From Lindgomyces ingoldianus (Eukaryota > Ascomycota > Dothideomycetes > Pleosporales > Lindgomycetaceae): 64,000 nt of DNA. The translations under genes were made by a program, and so were the position numbers. The notes beneath the pieces were generated by a model, which was given only the letters and a program-made list of their open reading frames with translations, did no database searches and was not told the DNA's origin. This document shows, one piece after another, positions 1 to 13,031 of this stretch. Location of the stretch: positions 2,888,637 to 2,952,636 of the forward strand of contig NW_022985162.1 in assembly GCF_010093535.1 (NCBI RefSeq), given 5' to 3'. Every line of letters begins with the position of its first letter. Position 1 is the first letter of the stretch.

Positions 1-3000
1 ATCTTTAGGACTAACCGTGTCGACCCTAATATCTCCGATGCCTCCTCGTACCTAGACCTGGCCCCGCTCTACGGTTCTAATAGGGCGGAACAAGAGAAGG
101 TTCGTACTATGGAACTAGGGAAGCTTTGGCCAGACACTTTCCATGAACGACGCCTCCTCGCTCAGCCACCTGGGGTGAATGTAATGCTTGTGATGTATAA
201 TCGGTTCCACAACTACGTTGCAGATATCTTGTTCAAGATCAATGAAGGCAACCGTTTCCCGGAACCTGACGCCAATGTACTCTTACCCGACGAGCTCACT
301 GCTGCCAGGAAGAAGCTAGATGAAGATCTTTTCCAAACCGCTAGATTGTTAGTCTTTCGTCCCACAGTTCCTAGCCCGACAGCTAATGATTATGTTAGGA
401 TTACAGGCGGGATGTATTGCAACATCTCCTTGCACGACTATCTTCGTGGGCTGACAAATTGCCACCACTCGGACACGGACTGGGCTTTTGACCCACGAAT
501 TGCCATCGACCAACATTTCGATGGACATGGCACTCCCCGGTAAATTTCAGGACTAGTAACTTCTTGAGGCCATTCTAGCTGACGTATCATAGCGGCGTCG
601 GCAATCAAGTATCTGCTGAGTTCAATCTCCTTTATCGTTTCCATTCGATCATCTCCCAGAGAGACGAGAAGTGGCTCGAAGATTTCCTCAGCAGGGAGGT
701 ATTCAAGGACATCAGCAAGCCGCTCGAAAAGCTGAACCCAAAAGAGTTGCTTATGGGGCTACTTTCTTTCGAGAAGAACATCCCAGATGACCCAAAGATT
801 CGCACATTTGCAGGTCTTCGGAGAGATCCGAAAACCGGCCGTTTTGACGATGGTGCAATGGTTCAGATTTTGAAGGATGCAATTGAGGAACCTGCAGGTA
901 TATTATTCCTTCCCCAAATTAATACACTCGGCTGACACGATATAGGACTCTTCGGCGCAAGAATGGTACCCAAAGCCTTGCGTGTTGTGGAGATTCTTGG
1001 GATATTGCAATCGCGGAAATGGTAAGACTTCTGTGTGCAATTTGTTTCGGCCATGCTAATATTGGCTAGGGGTTTGGCTTCATTGAACGAATTCCGAGAC
1101 TTTTTTGGCCTTGCACGCCATAAAACCATGGAAGACATTAACCCAAATCCAGAAATCGCGGACATCCTTCGAGCCCTGTACGACCACCCAGACATGGTCG
1201 AACTTTATCCTGGTCTGTTCCTCGAAGAAGGCAAGCCAGAGTTGCAGCCTGGCTGTGGAGTAGGTGGACCTGTCAACCTCTTGTTCGATGTCTGACTAAA
1301 AGCACAGGGCTGTCCACCATTTACAGTAGGACGAGCTGTGTTTAGCGATGCGGTCACTCTTGTGCGATCGGATCGATTCTATACGATCGATTACACTGCC
1401 GCTACCCTCACGAATTGGGGCATCACAGAGGTTGCACCGGACTACAGAGTGTAAGTCTCCGTCTTTCCACTATCCTGAAAAATGATCTGACCAATTTCTG
1501 AAGTCTAGCCGGGTCCATGTACTACAAGCTCATCCAACGCGCTTTGCCTGGTTGGTTCCCGTACAATTCCCTTCATGTTATGCAGCCATTCTACACCAAA
1601 GAGAAGAATGCCGAAATTGCGAAGGAAATTGGAACGTACAAGTACTACACCGAAGCGGACCCCAAGAAGCCACCGACGCCTAAGATTGTTATGGGGCATG
1701 ATGCGGTGAAGAAGGTTCTTGTCGACCAACGTTCATTCATGGTACCCTGGGCACCTGCACTCAATGCAATGTTCCCGGGGGAGAGAGATTTCACTGGATT
1801 CATGCTGGGTGGAGACCAGCCTGCTAATACCGCGCAGCGTAACCTCGTGGGCGACATCATTTACAGTCCTCAGCAGTTCAAGCAATTGCTGTCGAACACT
1901 GTCGTCGATCTAGCGAAGACATGCCTCACGTCTGAGGAGTTTGTTATCGGCGGCCCTGGGAGACAGATTGATATACTTCGAGAGTACAGATATTATCCCT
2001 CATAGAATCTTGCACATGCTAATAATTTTTAGTGTTGTCATTCCAGTTAACGCCCGCGTCCTAGGGGATCTCTTCTCCCTCGATCTCAAAACTACCGAGA
2101 ACCCATACGGGTCACTCAGCTTGCCTACCCTCTACAAGCACTTGCTCAATGTCCGCATCTGGGGCTTTAACAACAATGACCCTGGTATGGCCTGGCGACG
2201 CCGAATGTGGGCAACCGAGGGAGCAGACGCATTGACCAAGTCCACCAACGAAGTTCTCAAAGGTGTGAAGAAGGAGCTCCAATGCGAGACAATGTACGGA
2301 TGGTTGACTTCGAGTTGGACGACGCCCAGACCCAGTAAGGCCAAGTCCGGCAGTCTTCGATGGTATGGTCGCCAAATCGTGAAGGAGATGCTCAAAGCTG
2401 GGAAGACGGTGGAAGAGGCTGGTGATATCTGCTGGCTCACGGCTCTCGCCGGGGTTGGTGCTCCCGTCACTGTGGTATGTCAACATTGTATCATCTTTAA
2501 CTCTTTCGCGTGCTAACATCCCCAAGTTCACAGAGACCTTAAAATGGTTCCTTGACCCCGAGAACCAATCTTACTGGGCGGAAATCCAAGGTTTCGCTGC
2601 AGAAAACTCCCCCAAAGCCGACGCCAAGATCCGCGACTACGTCCTTGAAGCCCAGCGCCTAACCAGCTCCCAGCGCAACCTGCGCATCTGCAAACAAGCC
2701 GTGACCATCAACGGCCAAGCCTTTATGCCAGGCGATGTCGTCGTCTGTCTTTTGGGTCCCGCTTGCAAAGACCAAACTTGCATCCCCAACCCAACCAGCT
2801 TCCAACCCGGCCGTGACCGAGATGCATACATGCACTTCGGTTTTGGGCCGCACGAATGTTTCGGTCGGGAGATTGCACTCACGTTTGTAACCAGCTTGAT
2901 CAAGGTCGTTGCCGGGCTGAAGAATCTGCGTCGTGCACCGGGCCCGATGGGGCTTTGTAAGTATATCACTGTGAACCAAGAGAGGTGCTATTTGAACGAT

Positions 3001-3249
3001 AATTGGAGTTGGTTGACTTTTGATCCGACCAGTAAGTCACGCTTAGCGCCTGGGAGTGAATTAAATCAATGCTAATGTCTTGTAGCGTGGAAATTGCATT
3101 TCGATGGTGAGGGTAAGGGCGTCTATGATTCGACGTCTGTCCGCTACGATCCGGATTGGGATCTTGACGCTATCAAGCGAGATATTACAAGGATGTATAA
3201 GGCGAAGACTGCGTCGGCTTCCACTACGAATGGGGCCCCGAAGGCGTGA
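1..3249 (+). CDS. Psi-producing oxygenase / linoleate diol synthase-like heme dioxygenase-P450 fusion (5' partial)
   Basis: The visible part encodes 930 residues. Deduced exons are 1-347, 399-539, 593-897, 946-1021, 1070-1259, 1308-1450, 1504-1983, 2033-2474, 2527-3031 and 3086-3249. The N-terminal half is an animal-type heme peroxidase: YNRFHNYVA near residue 64, then the YRFH motif (Tyr177, His180), which in PpoA-type enzymes holds the radical-forming tyrosine and the proximal heme ligand. The C-terminal half is P450-like, with EAQR (749-752) as the ExxR helix and GPHECFG with the heme-thiolate Cys819. Known family members oxygenate linoleic acid to an 8-hydroperoxide and isomerise it to a diol, making psi-factor oxylipins that tune sporulation. 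The retained heme cysteine argues against a PpoC-like enzyme, whose P450 half lacks that ligand. About 150 N-terminal residues, including the distal histidine, lie outside the window. Confidence 0.9.
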
Positions 3250-4477
3250 AACGAAAAGTACGGTATCCCATGATCAGAGGGGAGTCCCAGGTGATACATA
3301 TATTTGCGTGGGCAGGCGAGCAAAAGCGGTGGGCAAAGCGGGGAACGAGATGCACACGCCGCACAATTTTAGCAGTGGCGTGAAGGGTGTAATCGAAGTC
3401 TTGTTTGTCAGGCCTTTATTCGTTAAACAACTGCAGGTGCCCTCCAAGCCCGAAGTACTTGTCGCTACTCTACTGAGTGTTGAGTGGATGTCGTTCGATA
3501 CCAGATTCGTGTGCGATCTCTTTCTCATGGGAATGAAGGCATGAGAAGATGAAATACGACAAATCTATTATTAGACACGATGTGGGTCAATTGGTACTCT
3601 AAAGCTGAAAGAGCTAGCCTCGCTTCTGTGGCCAATCTATTCCTTGATTGACTTCCGGAGAATTCCAACCCCCTCAGACTTAGCCGAAAGAGTCCAGAGG
3701 GCGCTGTGTTAGCGTACACCTGAGCGTGGAGAATACGGAGCCAAAAGAAGGGAGGTCAGTAGTCGGTCCACGCACGGAAATATCGGCATCCCATTACGTT
3801 CTTGATCAGCTCAGGAAAAGTCAGTGGCATCAGCAGAGCAGCCCAACTTGTACTCGGTACCTCGTATGTATTAAAAACTCATAAACCCCCGCCCGTATTT
3901 CAACCTCCGCCAACCCGATAAGGCAGTTCCGCTGTAGCCTTGGAGCCTGGGATTTCTCTTTAGCGAGGTATACTGGCCCTCTCACTGGTCAGATCGAGCG
4001 CACTCGGGTCATGAACACCCCAAGTCTCCTCACCTAAGTTCTCTCAGAAGTGTTCAAAGTCACCCGGTTCTGCGCATAATTCCAGGACATCTTTGTATGG
4101 GAAGTACAAGAAAGTGGACTAGAAGTATAGAGTACAAGACGCTCTACTAATCGAAGTACAGGCATGGATATCTTCCTTTTCAACTTTGTGGTGTTTGTGA
4201 GGGAGAAGATTCGCAGCCCCTAGGATATCCCTGGTAAAGCCACAGTCCTAAAGCGGTTTAGCCGGCCCAGAGGAAGCAACCCTGATAGCTGCAGCTCTAC
4301 TAAGCTCAATTTACTTTCGTTCCCTACCAGCAAAGTAATTAGGAGATTTGCTTTGGGAATTCATATAAGGATCGACCCGTCCCCAAAAAATGAATCTGCA
4401 GCGGAATTTCCTGCCCTCTCTCGTTAATAGTAATCCTTAATTATTTGTCTTTGGGATCACATTCCCAACCAATAACC
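3250..4477. other. Intergenic, no gene seen
   Basis: These 1.2 kb between the oxygenase and the tyrosinase hold only short ORFs without recognisable domains or splice structure. The last 120 bp look like the tyrosinase core promoter. Confidence 0.6.
4362..4370 (+). promoter_or_regulatory. TATA-like box of the tyrosinase gene
   Basis: CATATAAGG lies about 110 bp upstream of the tyrosinase ATG at 4478, a plausible distance for a fungal TATA element. This is a motif match only; no transcription start is known. Confidence 0.35.
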
Positions 4478-5738
4478 ATGCGTCACTCGTTTCTTTTAGC
4501 CCTCCTAGGAGCAGCTCCTGATTTGGTGTCTGCCGCTGCTCTCCCCTCACCGTCACTCGCTCCGGCCCTACCACTTTCAGCATTCAACTTCACAATCGTT
4601 AAGCCACTCACCCTTGAAGAAGCGCAATCAGGAGGGAAACACAGTCCTGAAGTTCATTCGGCTCTAGTAGCCGCCGCCGCAGCGACATGCACTAATCCTC
4701 GTGTCCGGACGGAATGGGACTCATACTCGACTAGCGACAGGACAGCATTCGTAAATGCCCTCAAATGTCTGCTGGGCAAACCGGCTTCAGGTACGAAGGC
4801 CCAGGTACAAACTCGATGTTTTGTCTTAAGCTTGTTGCAATTATCTGCGATGCCACCCATATGGTATTTCAGATAGCTGCATTGCGCTTCAAAATAGAAC
4901 ATAGGGGTACCAGAATCCTCCTTCAAAAGACGGCACTGACTTTGTCCTTTCGCATCTGCAGGCCAATTCTCACAGGCCAGAAACCGATACGAGGATCTAG
5001 TTTCCTTGCACCAAACGCTCACTCCCAACGTCCACGGTAACTCAAAGTTCTTGATCTGGCACAGGTACTTTGTGTGGACGTTTGAAGATATCCTGCGCAC
5101 CGAGTGCGGCTTCGACCGTAATTTGCCTTGGTTCGATGAGACGAGGTATCCGGGTAAATTCTCCCAGTCATCTGTCTTCTCAAACGAATGGTTTGGCGCC
5201 ATTGGCATTGGTGGAAACTGTGTAACGAATGGGGTGAGTATTCTCCTTGATGAGCAACCGAATGCGCCCACCAACAAAATTCTAGCAATTCGCCGGCCTC
5301 ACGCTGAACGTTGGCCCTGGTCCTGGAAACGGCGCTCACTGTCTGTCACGTAATGGGGACGCTAGCAAGACAGCAAATTGTAACCAGGCCATGGTTGACG
5401 CCTGCAACTCGCGCAGTGACTACGCAGATATGGCATCCTGTGCAGAGGGGGGTGTACACGCCTGGGGCCACAATGGGATAGGAGCTGTTATGTCCGACGT
5501 GTACGCGTCGCCCGGGGACCCAGTCTTCTGGCTTCACCATGCGTTCGTCGATCGCAACTACCGCATCTGGCAGAACGCCGACGCAGCGCGTGTGGGATAC
5601 ATCGATGGAACCGATAGGGTTGGGAACCCGCTCACACTAGACACAGTGGTGTCTGTGAATGGCATGCGACCTAATGTTCAGATTAGGGATATTATTAACA
5701 CCATGGGGGACAAGCTGTGCTACAAGTACAATTACTAA
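4478..5738 (+). CDS. Secreted short tyrosinase (type 3 copper phenol oxidase)
   Basis: A 345-residue protein from exons 4478-4790, 4962-5233 and 5286-5738. An N-terminal signal peptide (about 18-20 residues) is followed by CTNPRVRTEW, the usual start of this fungal family. CuA ligands are His121, His129 and His138 (in LHQT, VHGN and WHRYF). CuB ligands are His253 and His257 (VHAWGH) and His280 (FWLHHAF). All six copper ligands are therefore present. There is no long C-terminal masking domain as in classical melanin tyrosinases, so this belongs to the short secreted class. Known activity is oxidation of phenols and catechols to quinones with oxygen. Intron 1 is 171 bp, about three times longer than its neighbours. 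The upstream in-frame ATG at 4445 would disrupt the signal peptide, so 4478 is preferred. Confidence 0.9.
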
Positions 5739-7407
5739 TTTTGGAAAGTGGGAATGAAATGTGTTCTAAGTTACGCTGCGTTTATCGAGGTTGTAGTTGA
5801 TGAATATGTCATGGAGCAAGGTCCACGTCAGTATATCTGCTTATTTCTTCATGACATGTTGTGTTGCTAAATGCCACACAACCCTCTTCCAAGCGCCACC
5901 TGAGCTTCATACTTGGCATATTGTGGCCCCACTCGAGCTAACCTACTCTAGCAAGAGTATCTTTAATGGACCTACCCGAACAATCCTCGCAGCACTAAGA
6001 TCCTAGGAGACCGGCAGAGTGTTCCAAGTTCTTCAACAATAGCTTTCCTCAAGCCACCTTCCTAACATCCCCTTACCATCCAACCATCGACATATTCCTG
6101 ATGTAGCCCGGGACTCCTACGACCTCGCTCCGTAGCGCATCAACAACCTATTAGATATTCTCTTCCCATAACAGCGATTCCTCAGAAGCCCGCTCAACAG
6201 GTACATACCTAACCGTCGACAAAGGCTTGTTCAGATCCGCTACTGGAATCTTGCTATGGAGCGTTCTTTGAGATAGAGAAGTTAGACTCAGGGGAGGCTG
6301 CGGAAGCTCTTGAGTATATGTTCCCATGTACTCCACATTGTGCAGTGTAGGAGTTGGATCTCTGCGATCGTCTAAAGATGTGCATTTGGAAATATCGCAA
6401 GATTGGGAGTGAAATCGCGCCAATGCAAAACACAATTGGCGTTGTGGGCTCCAGACGTACGCCGAAACCCCGAGACCTTCCTACAAGATTGGCCTGATCT
6501 TGAGGGCCAACCAACCTGGAGCCGGCTGGATTATTTCGAGATTCTAGTGAGACTGCTCTCGGTTGACATCTCCTGTTACCGTATGTAGATCTCTGTTTCT
6601 CAACCGAGCATTGCAAGAGGCTCTAACCCCTAAGTTGTCATGAAATCTCCTTCCAGCTGAAGGCACCGAAGCTGTAGTAGAATGGGGGAGAATTGCCTTG
6701 TGTCGAAAAGGTCCGCACTCTTGTCTTCGGGTTCTTGAAGCTTCAAGGAATATCCACTTTGATATAAGACCTGGAATTTGTATAAGCACTTTGATTTATC
6801 ATCCATGCGCGCCCTTTCTCCATCAGACTAACCCAGCCATCCTAATCGTTCGGCGCAATAGCCTGTTCCGTTGAAGATTCAGAGGCTGTGATCTGCAAGG
6901 TTGATGGATAAAGTGGTGATAGAAAAGAGTTTGAAATTTGAAGGTGGAGACCAAGCCTCGACTAACAAACGCATATTCGAATCGAGTTTCTTCGTCGTTT
7001 GTTCAACGATGGGCGAATAGAAGACGAGTAGCAGTATCATGCGATGGAAGCTTTCGTGAATGTTGTGAGTCGTTATCCTCAGATGATGCATGTATTTAGG
7101 TTATTTGGTGGCGTGCAATCTAGGAGATCGTAAACGCGAAATCTCGAGTTAATAGACAAACTGCTAGTGACCAACAGCATTGCTTAAATTCGGCACCGTT
7201 GCAGCTGCGCTTACATCCCTCAATAAGCTACGGGAAGTACGAGTTTTTTCTCGGCTAACTAAAGACATGACGGGTTAATACTACCACGACCAATAATAGC
7301 AAGCAATCGTGAATTGAGAACTTGTAGGTTAATTTAGTGATGCAAAACAAACGACAGAATACTGAACAAAAAAGGGGGAATCATCCACCTTCTCAAAGCG
7401 CTTCTCC
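5739..7407. other. Intergenic with possible decayed minus-strand gene
   Basis: No intact gene is visible. On the minus strand a 58-codon ORF (6806-6630) and two further open stretches (6616-6254 and 6435-6151) lie in different frames. They read like protein fragments but match no family I recognise. They may be a frameshifted remnant or chance ORFs. The rest of the interval shows nothing notable. Confidence 0.35.
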
Positions 7408-10400
7408 CTACGCACTCACTGGTATCATGCTCGGTCTTGGAAGAGGTGTCCTCGAAACCCTATCCTCCAGCTCTGAAAGGGTAAAGTCAGGCCTTCGGTA
7501 CGTGTATCCCATAAAAGCCCCTTTCTTGCGAATTTCCAGGACGGTTCGCCCGACATGGGGGTCTCGCAACAACTTATCCCGGGGCCTTTTCTTTTCCTTC
7601 CTGCGCCGCTTCGTTCTGTCCGGAGTGACACTGTAGTTGTCCTCGAGTAGGTGTTTGGGTGAATCAAGGGGCTTGCTTATACAGTGTATTGGAGACGCGG
7701 GAGATGGTAAAGGTCCCACTGGTCCTGTTTGATAGCTTGATGAGTCAAGATGATCTGACGCGCTCATGATCTCTGCTTCATCATCAAAATATTTCGTGAT
7801 AGGTTGATTGCCATGGACCCGGGGGACAAACGGCGGGCGTGTCAGATGAAGCGTTGACCACTGAATATTGCGAAACCATGGATGATTTTTGATATCTTCG
7901 GCATCATTCTGAAACACAACGTGGCCTGTGTTGTTGAAGTTGCGCATATGTCGGGTTCGCAAAGCACGCTGATGCATAACAAAATCATTCTCCCGGAATT
8001 TCTTCGAAGAGAGGCGTCCTTCCTTATCCTCTAATAGCCTTATCATAAGATCCATCGCATTTCGAGTCACAGGATGCAGTGGTACGCGGTCAACGTTTGG
8101 CCGAGCATATCGCTGATCGGGGGGGAACCGGAGCCACTGCTTATGTTCCTGAAACTGTCAGATGGTTGAAAGGGTGTAGTGAAAGTGACTTACGAGAATC
8201 CTGGCCTTTGTTGCTGCTCTATTGTCGCAGAAGAAGGGTGTGCATCCGTAAAGACACTGTTCATAGATAAGCACCAAGCAAAAATATTTCGGCTCTAATG
8301 CACATACCTCGTACAGAATGATACCAATGCTCCACCAATCGCACCGGCCATCATAGTTCTCCCCTTTGATGACTTCTGGTGCCATGTACTGACTCGTCCC
8401 AACTACGCTTTTGGCGAAGTTGCGTCTTTGGGTACGGTTTAGCCAGTCTAGGATGGGACCATTTACACCGTCTTGCTTTGCTTCAAACCGTTCGCGTCCA
8501 GACACTCTGCCATTGATAAAATCAATTTTCCTCTGGTTTTCTTGCCGGCTCTTCTCTTCTTCGCAATCTTGTTCATCGCCCTGTATATGCAGGTCTAGGT
8601 CTCGAAGCAGGCTGTACCGTTGTTCGTTGTAATAGGTCTGGTTATGAGTCCAGTGGCCGTCAAAGGCGAGGCCGAAGTCAGATATTTTAAGATGTCCTGA
8701 CGAAGTGATGAGAAAATTATCTGGCTTCACGTCGCGGTGGATCCAGTTCATCTTGTGTGCTTCTTCAATACACAGAATCATCTCAGCAATGTACCACTGT
8801 GCAACTTTCTCGTCCAGGATATCTTCCCGGAGGAGCAGACCCAGAAAGTCTCCTCCAACCATGTATTCCATGACGAGGTAAAGGTTGTTATTATCCTGAA
8901 AGCTGGCAATGAGAGGAACTACCCACCGCGAATTCTCTGAGGCAACTAGAAAATCTCTCTCTGCGCGAAGGTGGCCTTCTTGACTGTTCCGAAGCATATC
9001 GGACTTCCGTATGACTTTCATAGCGTAGACTTCCTTTCTCTTTTCGTTTGGTGTCATCTTAGAATCTGCACCAAAATAGCCGTCTAGACTTTCCATCCGC
9101 TCGAAATCGGGACTGCTTAAGTGGCCATGTGGATCACTTTTTTCGCGAACGAGTCGCACGACACCAAAGCTACCCTTTCCAAGAACCCTGACCATCTCAT
9201 AGTTTGAAATATGAACGCCTTTCAACTTTTGTCGAGTGAGAGTTTTCGATTTCAACGCCCGTGTCTGACGGAGATGATGGCTCTCGGCGCGGTACCATTC
9301 TTGTCGGTTTTGATGTCTTTCTTCGTTTGAGAATGCCAGGGCGAATAATTTCCGCTCCAGATTCCTGCGTCGCATTGAGCGAGGCGTGATCTTGGTGCCG
9401 AGCAAAACATTGAAATGCGATTCGAGGTATATCTTTGCCGCTGCCGCATTTTCGACCGTGGCAATGGAGGGTTCCGCGAACCTCGGGGCGTCTTGCCGTG
9501 GGAATACCAACCAGTGACTGTTGATCTGCTCTGCAGCGTGCTCGTATGGAGGGGAGCCTCCGCTTGAAATTTGTTGAGCGCCTTTGTCACCGCGAATGTG
9601 TGTTGTCTCCGCCGATTGGGGGGCACCAGATGAGACGAGAGATGTTGGCGCTGTCGATTTCGATTGGAGGCTGAGTGGAGCTCTGCTACTCTCTGCGATG
9701 CTAGAAGGCTGAGAATGGAAAGGTGTAATGTCTCCGGTTTTCACAACACCGTGCGTAACTGAAATGTCTGAAGGAATATTTTTGGACTCCCTTGGATCTG
9801 ACGTTAAGACTGTGGGTCTTGACTGTAGCTTCGGCCGATGGACGACTGTTGAATTGTGAAGAAAGGCTTCTGAGAGCTTAGTCGTGAGCTGTCTCGATAG
9901 CCCTGGTGTTGACTTGCTTGTGTGCAAAGTTATCGGGCGAGGGCGCTTTTCGTCCAGCGTTGGCTCTGACTCGCCGTCAAAAACTGCAGCATTTGTGAGC
10001 TGCGTTAGAGAAGACCCTGGCCTATGCAAAGAGATGTCCAGCCGGGGCAACATCATCTCAGGCATATTCTGGCATTCCGGTGGATGTAAGCTGTCATTTT
10101 GGATTGGTGGATCTGCAGGTGGACGTTGAGTGATATTCGAGGCGTTTGACTTTGAACTACGATTATCGGCTGTTGCTTGACCAGAATTTGTGGCAGAACC
10201 TAGCATCTGTTAGCACCAGCATATTTCTCACCCGGGAGCGGTAGATACCTTTACCGCTACGGAAGACGGAAAGAATCCTAACGCTTCCGAGGCGAAGATT
10301 TGAAAATGCCCGATTGTTGGGAAGGCTGGACCGCAAGCGAGGGAACCGAGTCAAGGTTTCGCGAGTACCGTCGGCGGAACGTTCGATAATGCGGACTTTG

Positions 10401-10471
10401 CCCTTGTCATGGGACATCATCCGAGGGTTATGGGCATCTTTCCTCTTCCTGGAAGCAACGAGAGACATCAT
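7408..10471 (-). CDS. AGC serine/threonine kinase, NDR-like, fungal type
   Basis: A 972-residue kinase from exons 10471-10249, 10199-8308, 8256-8194 and 8148-7408 on the minus strand; the three introns are 45-51 bp. The N-terminal 340 residues are Ser/Pro-rich and disordered. A basic segment around 346-359 (with RRRNLERKL) resembles the Mob-binding N-terminal region of NDR kinases. The kinase core has the GKGSFG loop (415-420), AMKVI lysine (Lys469), IHRDVKPDN (catalytic Asp564), DFG (Asp582) and APE (681-683). About 100 residues separate DFG from APE, far more than in typical kinases and longer than the usual NDR insert. The basic C-terminal tail after the AGC extension lacks an obvious hydrophobic motif. 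NDR kinases act in polarity and septation; the role here is inferred. The start is the first of two adjacent ATGs. Confidence 0.85.
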
Positions 10472-11867
10472 ACTGGCGTTTAGGGATGGGTATACGATGG
10501 TGCCAATATCAATGCCAGTGTGAGAGAAAAGCGAGGCCCTGGACTGGTGACGGTTGGATGGATAGAGAAATTGAAAGTAGGGTCGACGAGCAGGTAAACA
10601 TCATAAGGAATGTGTGACCCTGATGCAGAGGGGTGGAAGTTGCGATACATAAAGATGACAAGAAGAATGGCGAGTTATTCTCTGATGGTGGGAACGAAAG
10701 CCGGCCGTCAAGGAAAGCACGAACAAATCCCCCTGCTTAACGACGACAGGCAGTCGTCTTTCATGGTAGTAGTGCACCAGTTGGACACTCGCCGCCTCCT
10801 GAATCATCTCTTCTGAGAATTGAATTGATCTCTTTCTAGAAACTGAGGTTACAGATTGCGTCGTGAAATTGAAGCCTCTCTGAACACTTCAGCGCATTGT
10901 TGCCCCAATAACTGGTCCTCCTTGATAGCTCCCAAGTTGCAGTTGGTGGGAGAACCATCGTTTAAGGTGGATTGATCTCACGATGAATAGAACTTTAGGG
11001 AACATGCTCTTCGTAAGACTGCCTCCTACGTTATCAACCTAGATGGCTGAGGCGTTTCTTAGCCTTCAACATTCTCGTCACGCCCGGCTACGATAACCAT
11101 TCTCCAAGGGAAAAGCTTTCGAAATCGAGGGGCACTCATCAGACGACTTCTTGAATACAGATAATAGTGTTTTCCGACGCATCGAAGCCTCGTTGGTCGA
11201 AGGCGTTGATCGAGGCTGGCTGTAATGGATGAAAGTAGGAGCCGTGCAGAAGGATTCGTCCCGAGGCGTGGGAACAAGCTCATCACGGGAGCACGGACCG
11301 TTTAACGGCACGTGTTCAGACCGATATCTAACCCCCTGGCTTTTCCAGCCGCCTGGCAATACATCAACACTGCATGCCGACCAGGTACACTTCCGTCTAA
11401 AGAATATGTCGCTCATATTAACCAATAAGCCTCACGTATCACAACGCATGGGGTTTCTCCGTGCCGCACACTGAACGGATATCACCCCTGTGGAAACCGT
11501 GACCCTATGCATATTCATACATCATCGTAATCTCGACCTGCAGATACCCTGTGTAGCTTCGACCTAAAAAGCGACAGGACCCTGGCTGTGTCGACGTTTT
11601 TATCGAAACGATGCGGTTGGGAAAAGCCATTGCCAGGCAGTCCAGACCTGAGATCACAGGCCACCACGATAATTGCCCTCACACTGTCGGTATCTGCTCC
11701 ATGCATCGAGAGTCGATAACTTCTTGCAGGAGGCAGACACGAGCTGAAGACTGTAAACATTGGTGCAGATATCGACTGATGTTGTTTGTGCTAGAATAAA
11801 TTGACCGTCTTTCCCCATCTCTCATTTACTAGTTTGACAAGGCACCGCCTCTACTCCTAAATTCATT
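10472..11867. other. Divergent intergenic region (kinase / WSC protein 1)
   Basis: About 1.4 kb between two divergently transcribed genes. ORFs here are short, lie on both strands and lack family features. I see promoters only by position. Confidence 0.5.
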
Positions 11868-13031
11868 ATGTCTTTCAAAAAGTTGTCTTTCGCGTTTGGC
11901 GCTGCCGCCTTTGCGTCTTCCACATCAGCCTTTCTTTTCCCTAGAAACAACCCACCCCAGCCACCATGCGTCTACCCGTACACTTCTTTCGTCTACTCGG
12001 GGTGTTTCTATGATTCTGTTTCCACTCGCTCGCTTCCCTTCCAAGCCGCGTTAGAATTCAACAATGCTACTGTAGAGCAGTGCACTGCTTACTGCAAAGG
12101 CAACAATTATCGTTACGCAGGCTTGGAATACTATGGTGAGGAACTATTGTTTGTTGTGCCCTTCAGTCAACCTCGCTGCTAACAACGACTCTTCAGGTCA
12201 ATGCTACTGTGGTGCGAGTGTCTCGAGTGGCGCGGCCCCCGAGGCTGATTGCAATCTCCCCTGTAATGGTAGGCTACCTCCTATATCTCAGATTAACAAA
12301 CAGCGTACTGACCTTTGTGTGAAGGCGACAAGACGCAGGCTTGTGGAGGCCAGGATAGGCTTTCAATCTATCAAGATCCAACGTTCCCAGATGCCGACGA
12401 TATTGCAATCTCTTCCGATTACATGTCGCTAGGTTGCTACACCGAAGGCACAAGCGGCCGCTCTCTTGACTACTCCCAATGGGACTACCTTAACATATCT
12501 GCCATGACGACTGAAACATGTCTCACTGCCTGCGGTGCCAAAGGATATCCTTTTGCTGGTACCGAATTCGGACGCGAGTGCTACTGTGGCGTAGTCTTAG
12601 GCAACGGCACGACACCGAGTGATGCAGGGTCTTGTTCAACTCCCTGCACCGGTAACAGCACACAATATTGTGGTGGACTTGATCATCTCTCACTCTATGT
12701 CGCTAAGAACCTTGAATCTACCAACCCATGTGCACCACCTGTTTTATCCTCCTCAAGTAGTTCGTCAACGACCCCAACACCGACGCCGTCTTCATCAACA
12801 TCTAGCTCCACATTGAAGACCACGACAACGTCGAAATGCGTGGGATATAAATGCCCGCCGCCGATCACATGCAAGACATCGACCTCCACTCCAAAGTCTA
12901 CGCCAAAGACCTCAACTTCGACCAAGACATCAACTCTGAAGACCACGACAAGCTGCAAGAGTAGTTCAACGCCAAAGAGCACTCCTAAGAGTACTCCGAA
13001 ATCGACTTCGACAAAAAAATACCCCTGGTGA
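11868..13031 (+). CDS. Secreted two-WSC-domain protein with Ser/Thr-rich tail (WSC protein 1)
   Basis: A 348-residue protein from exons 11868-12135, 12197-12268 and 12325-13031. A signal peptide (about 21 residues) is followed by two WSC domains, the second starting near the motif SLGCYTEG. Each has the family pattern of a GC[FY] start, a CTAYC or CLTAC segment, an [EQ]CYCG core and a closing C-GG. From about residue 245 the protein is Ser/Thr/Pro/Lys-rich with repeated STPKST units and ends in KYPW. No transmembrane helix or GPI signal is seen, so it is unlikely to be a WSC stress sensor and more likely a secreted carbohydrate-binding wall protein. It is a close paralogue of the next gene downstream in the same orientation. 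Confidence 0.85.
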
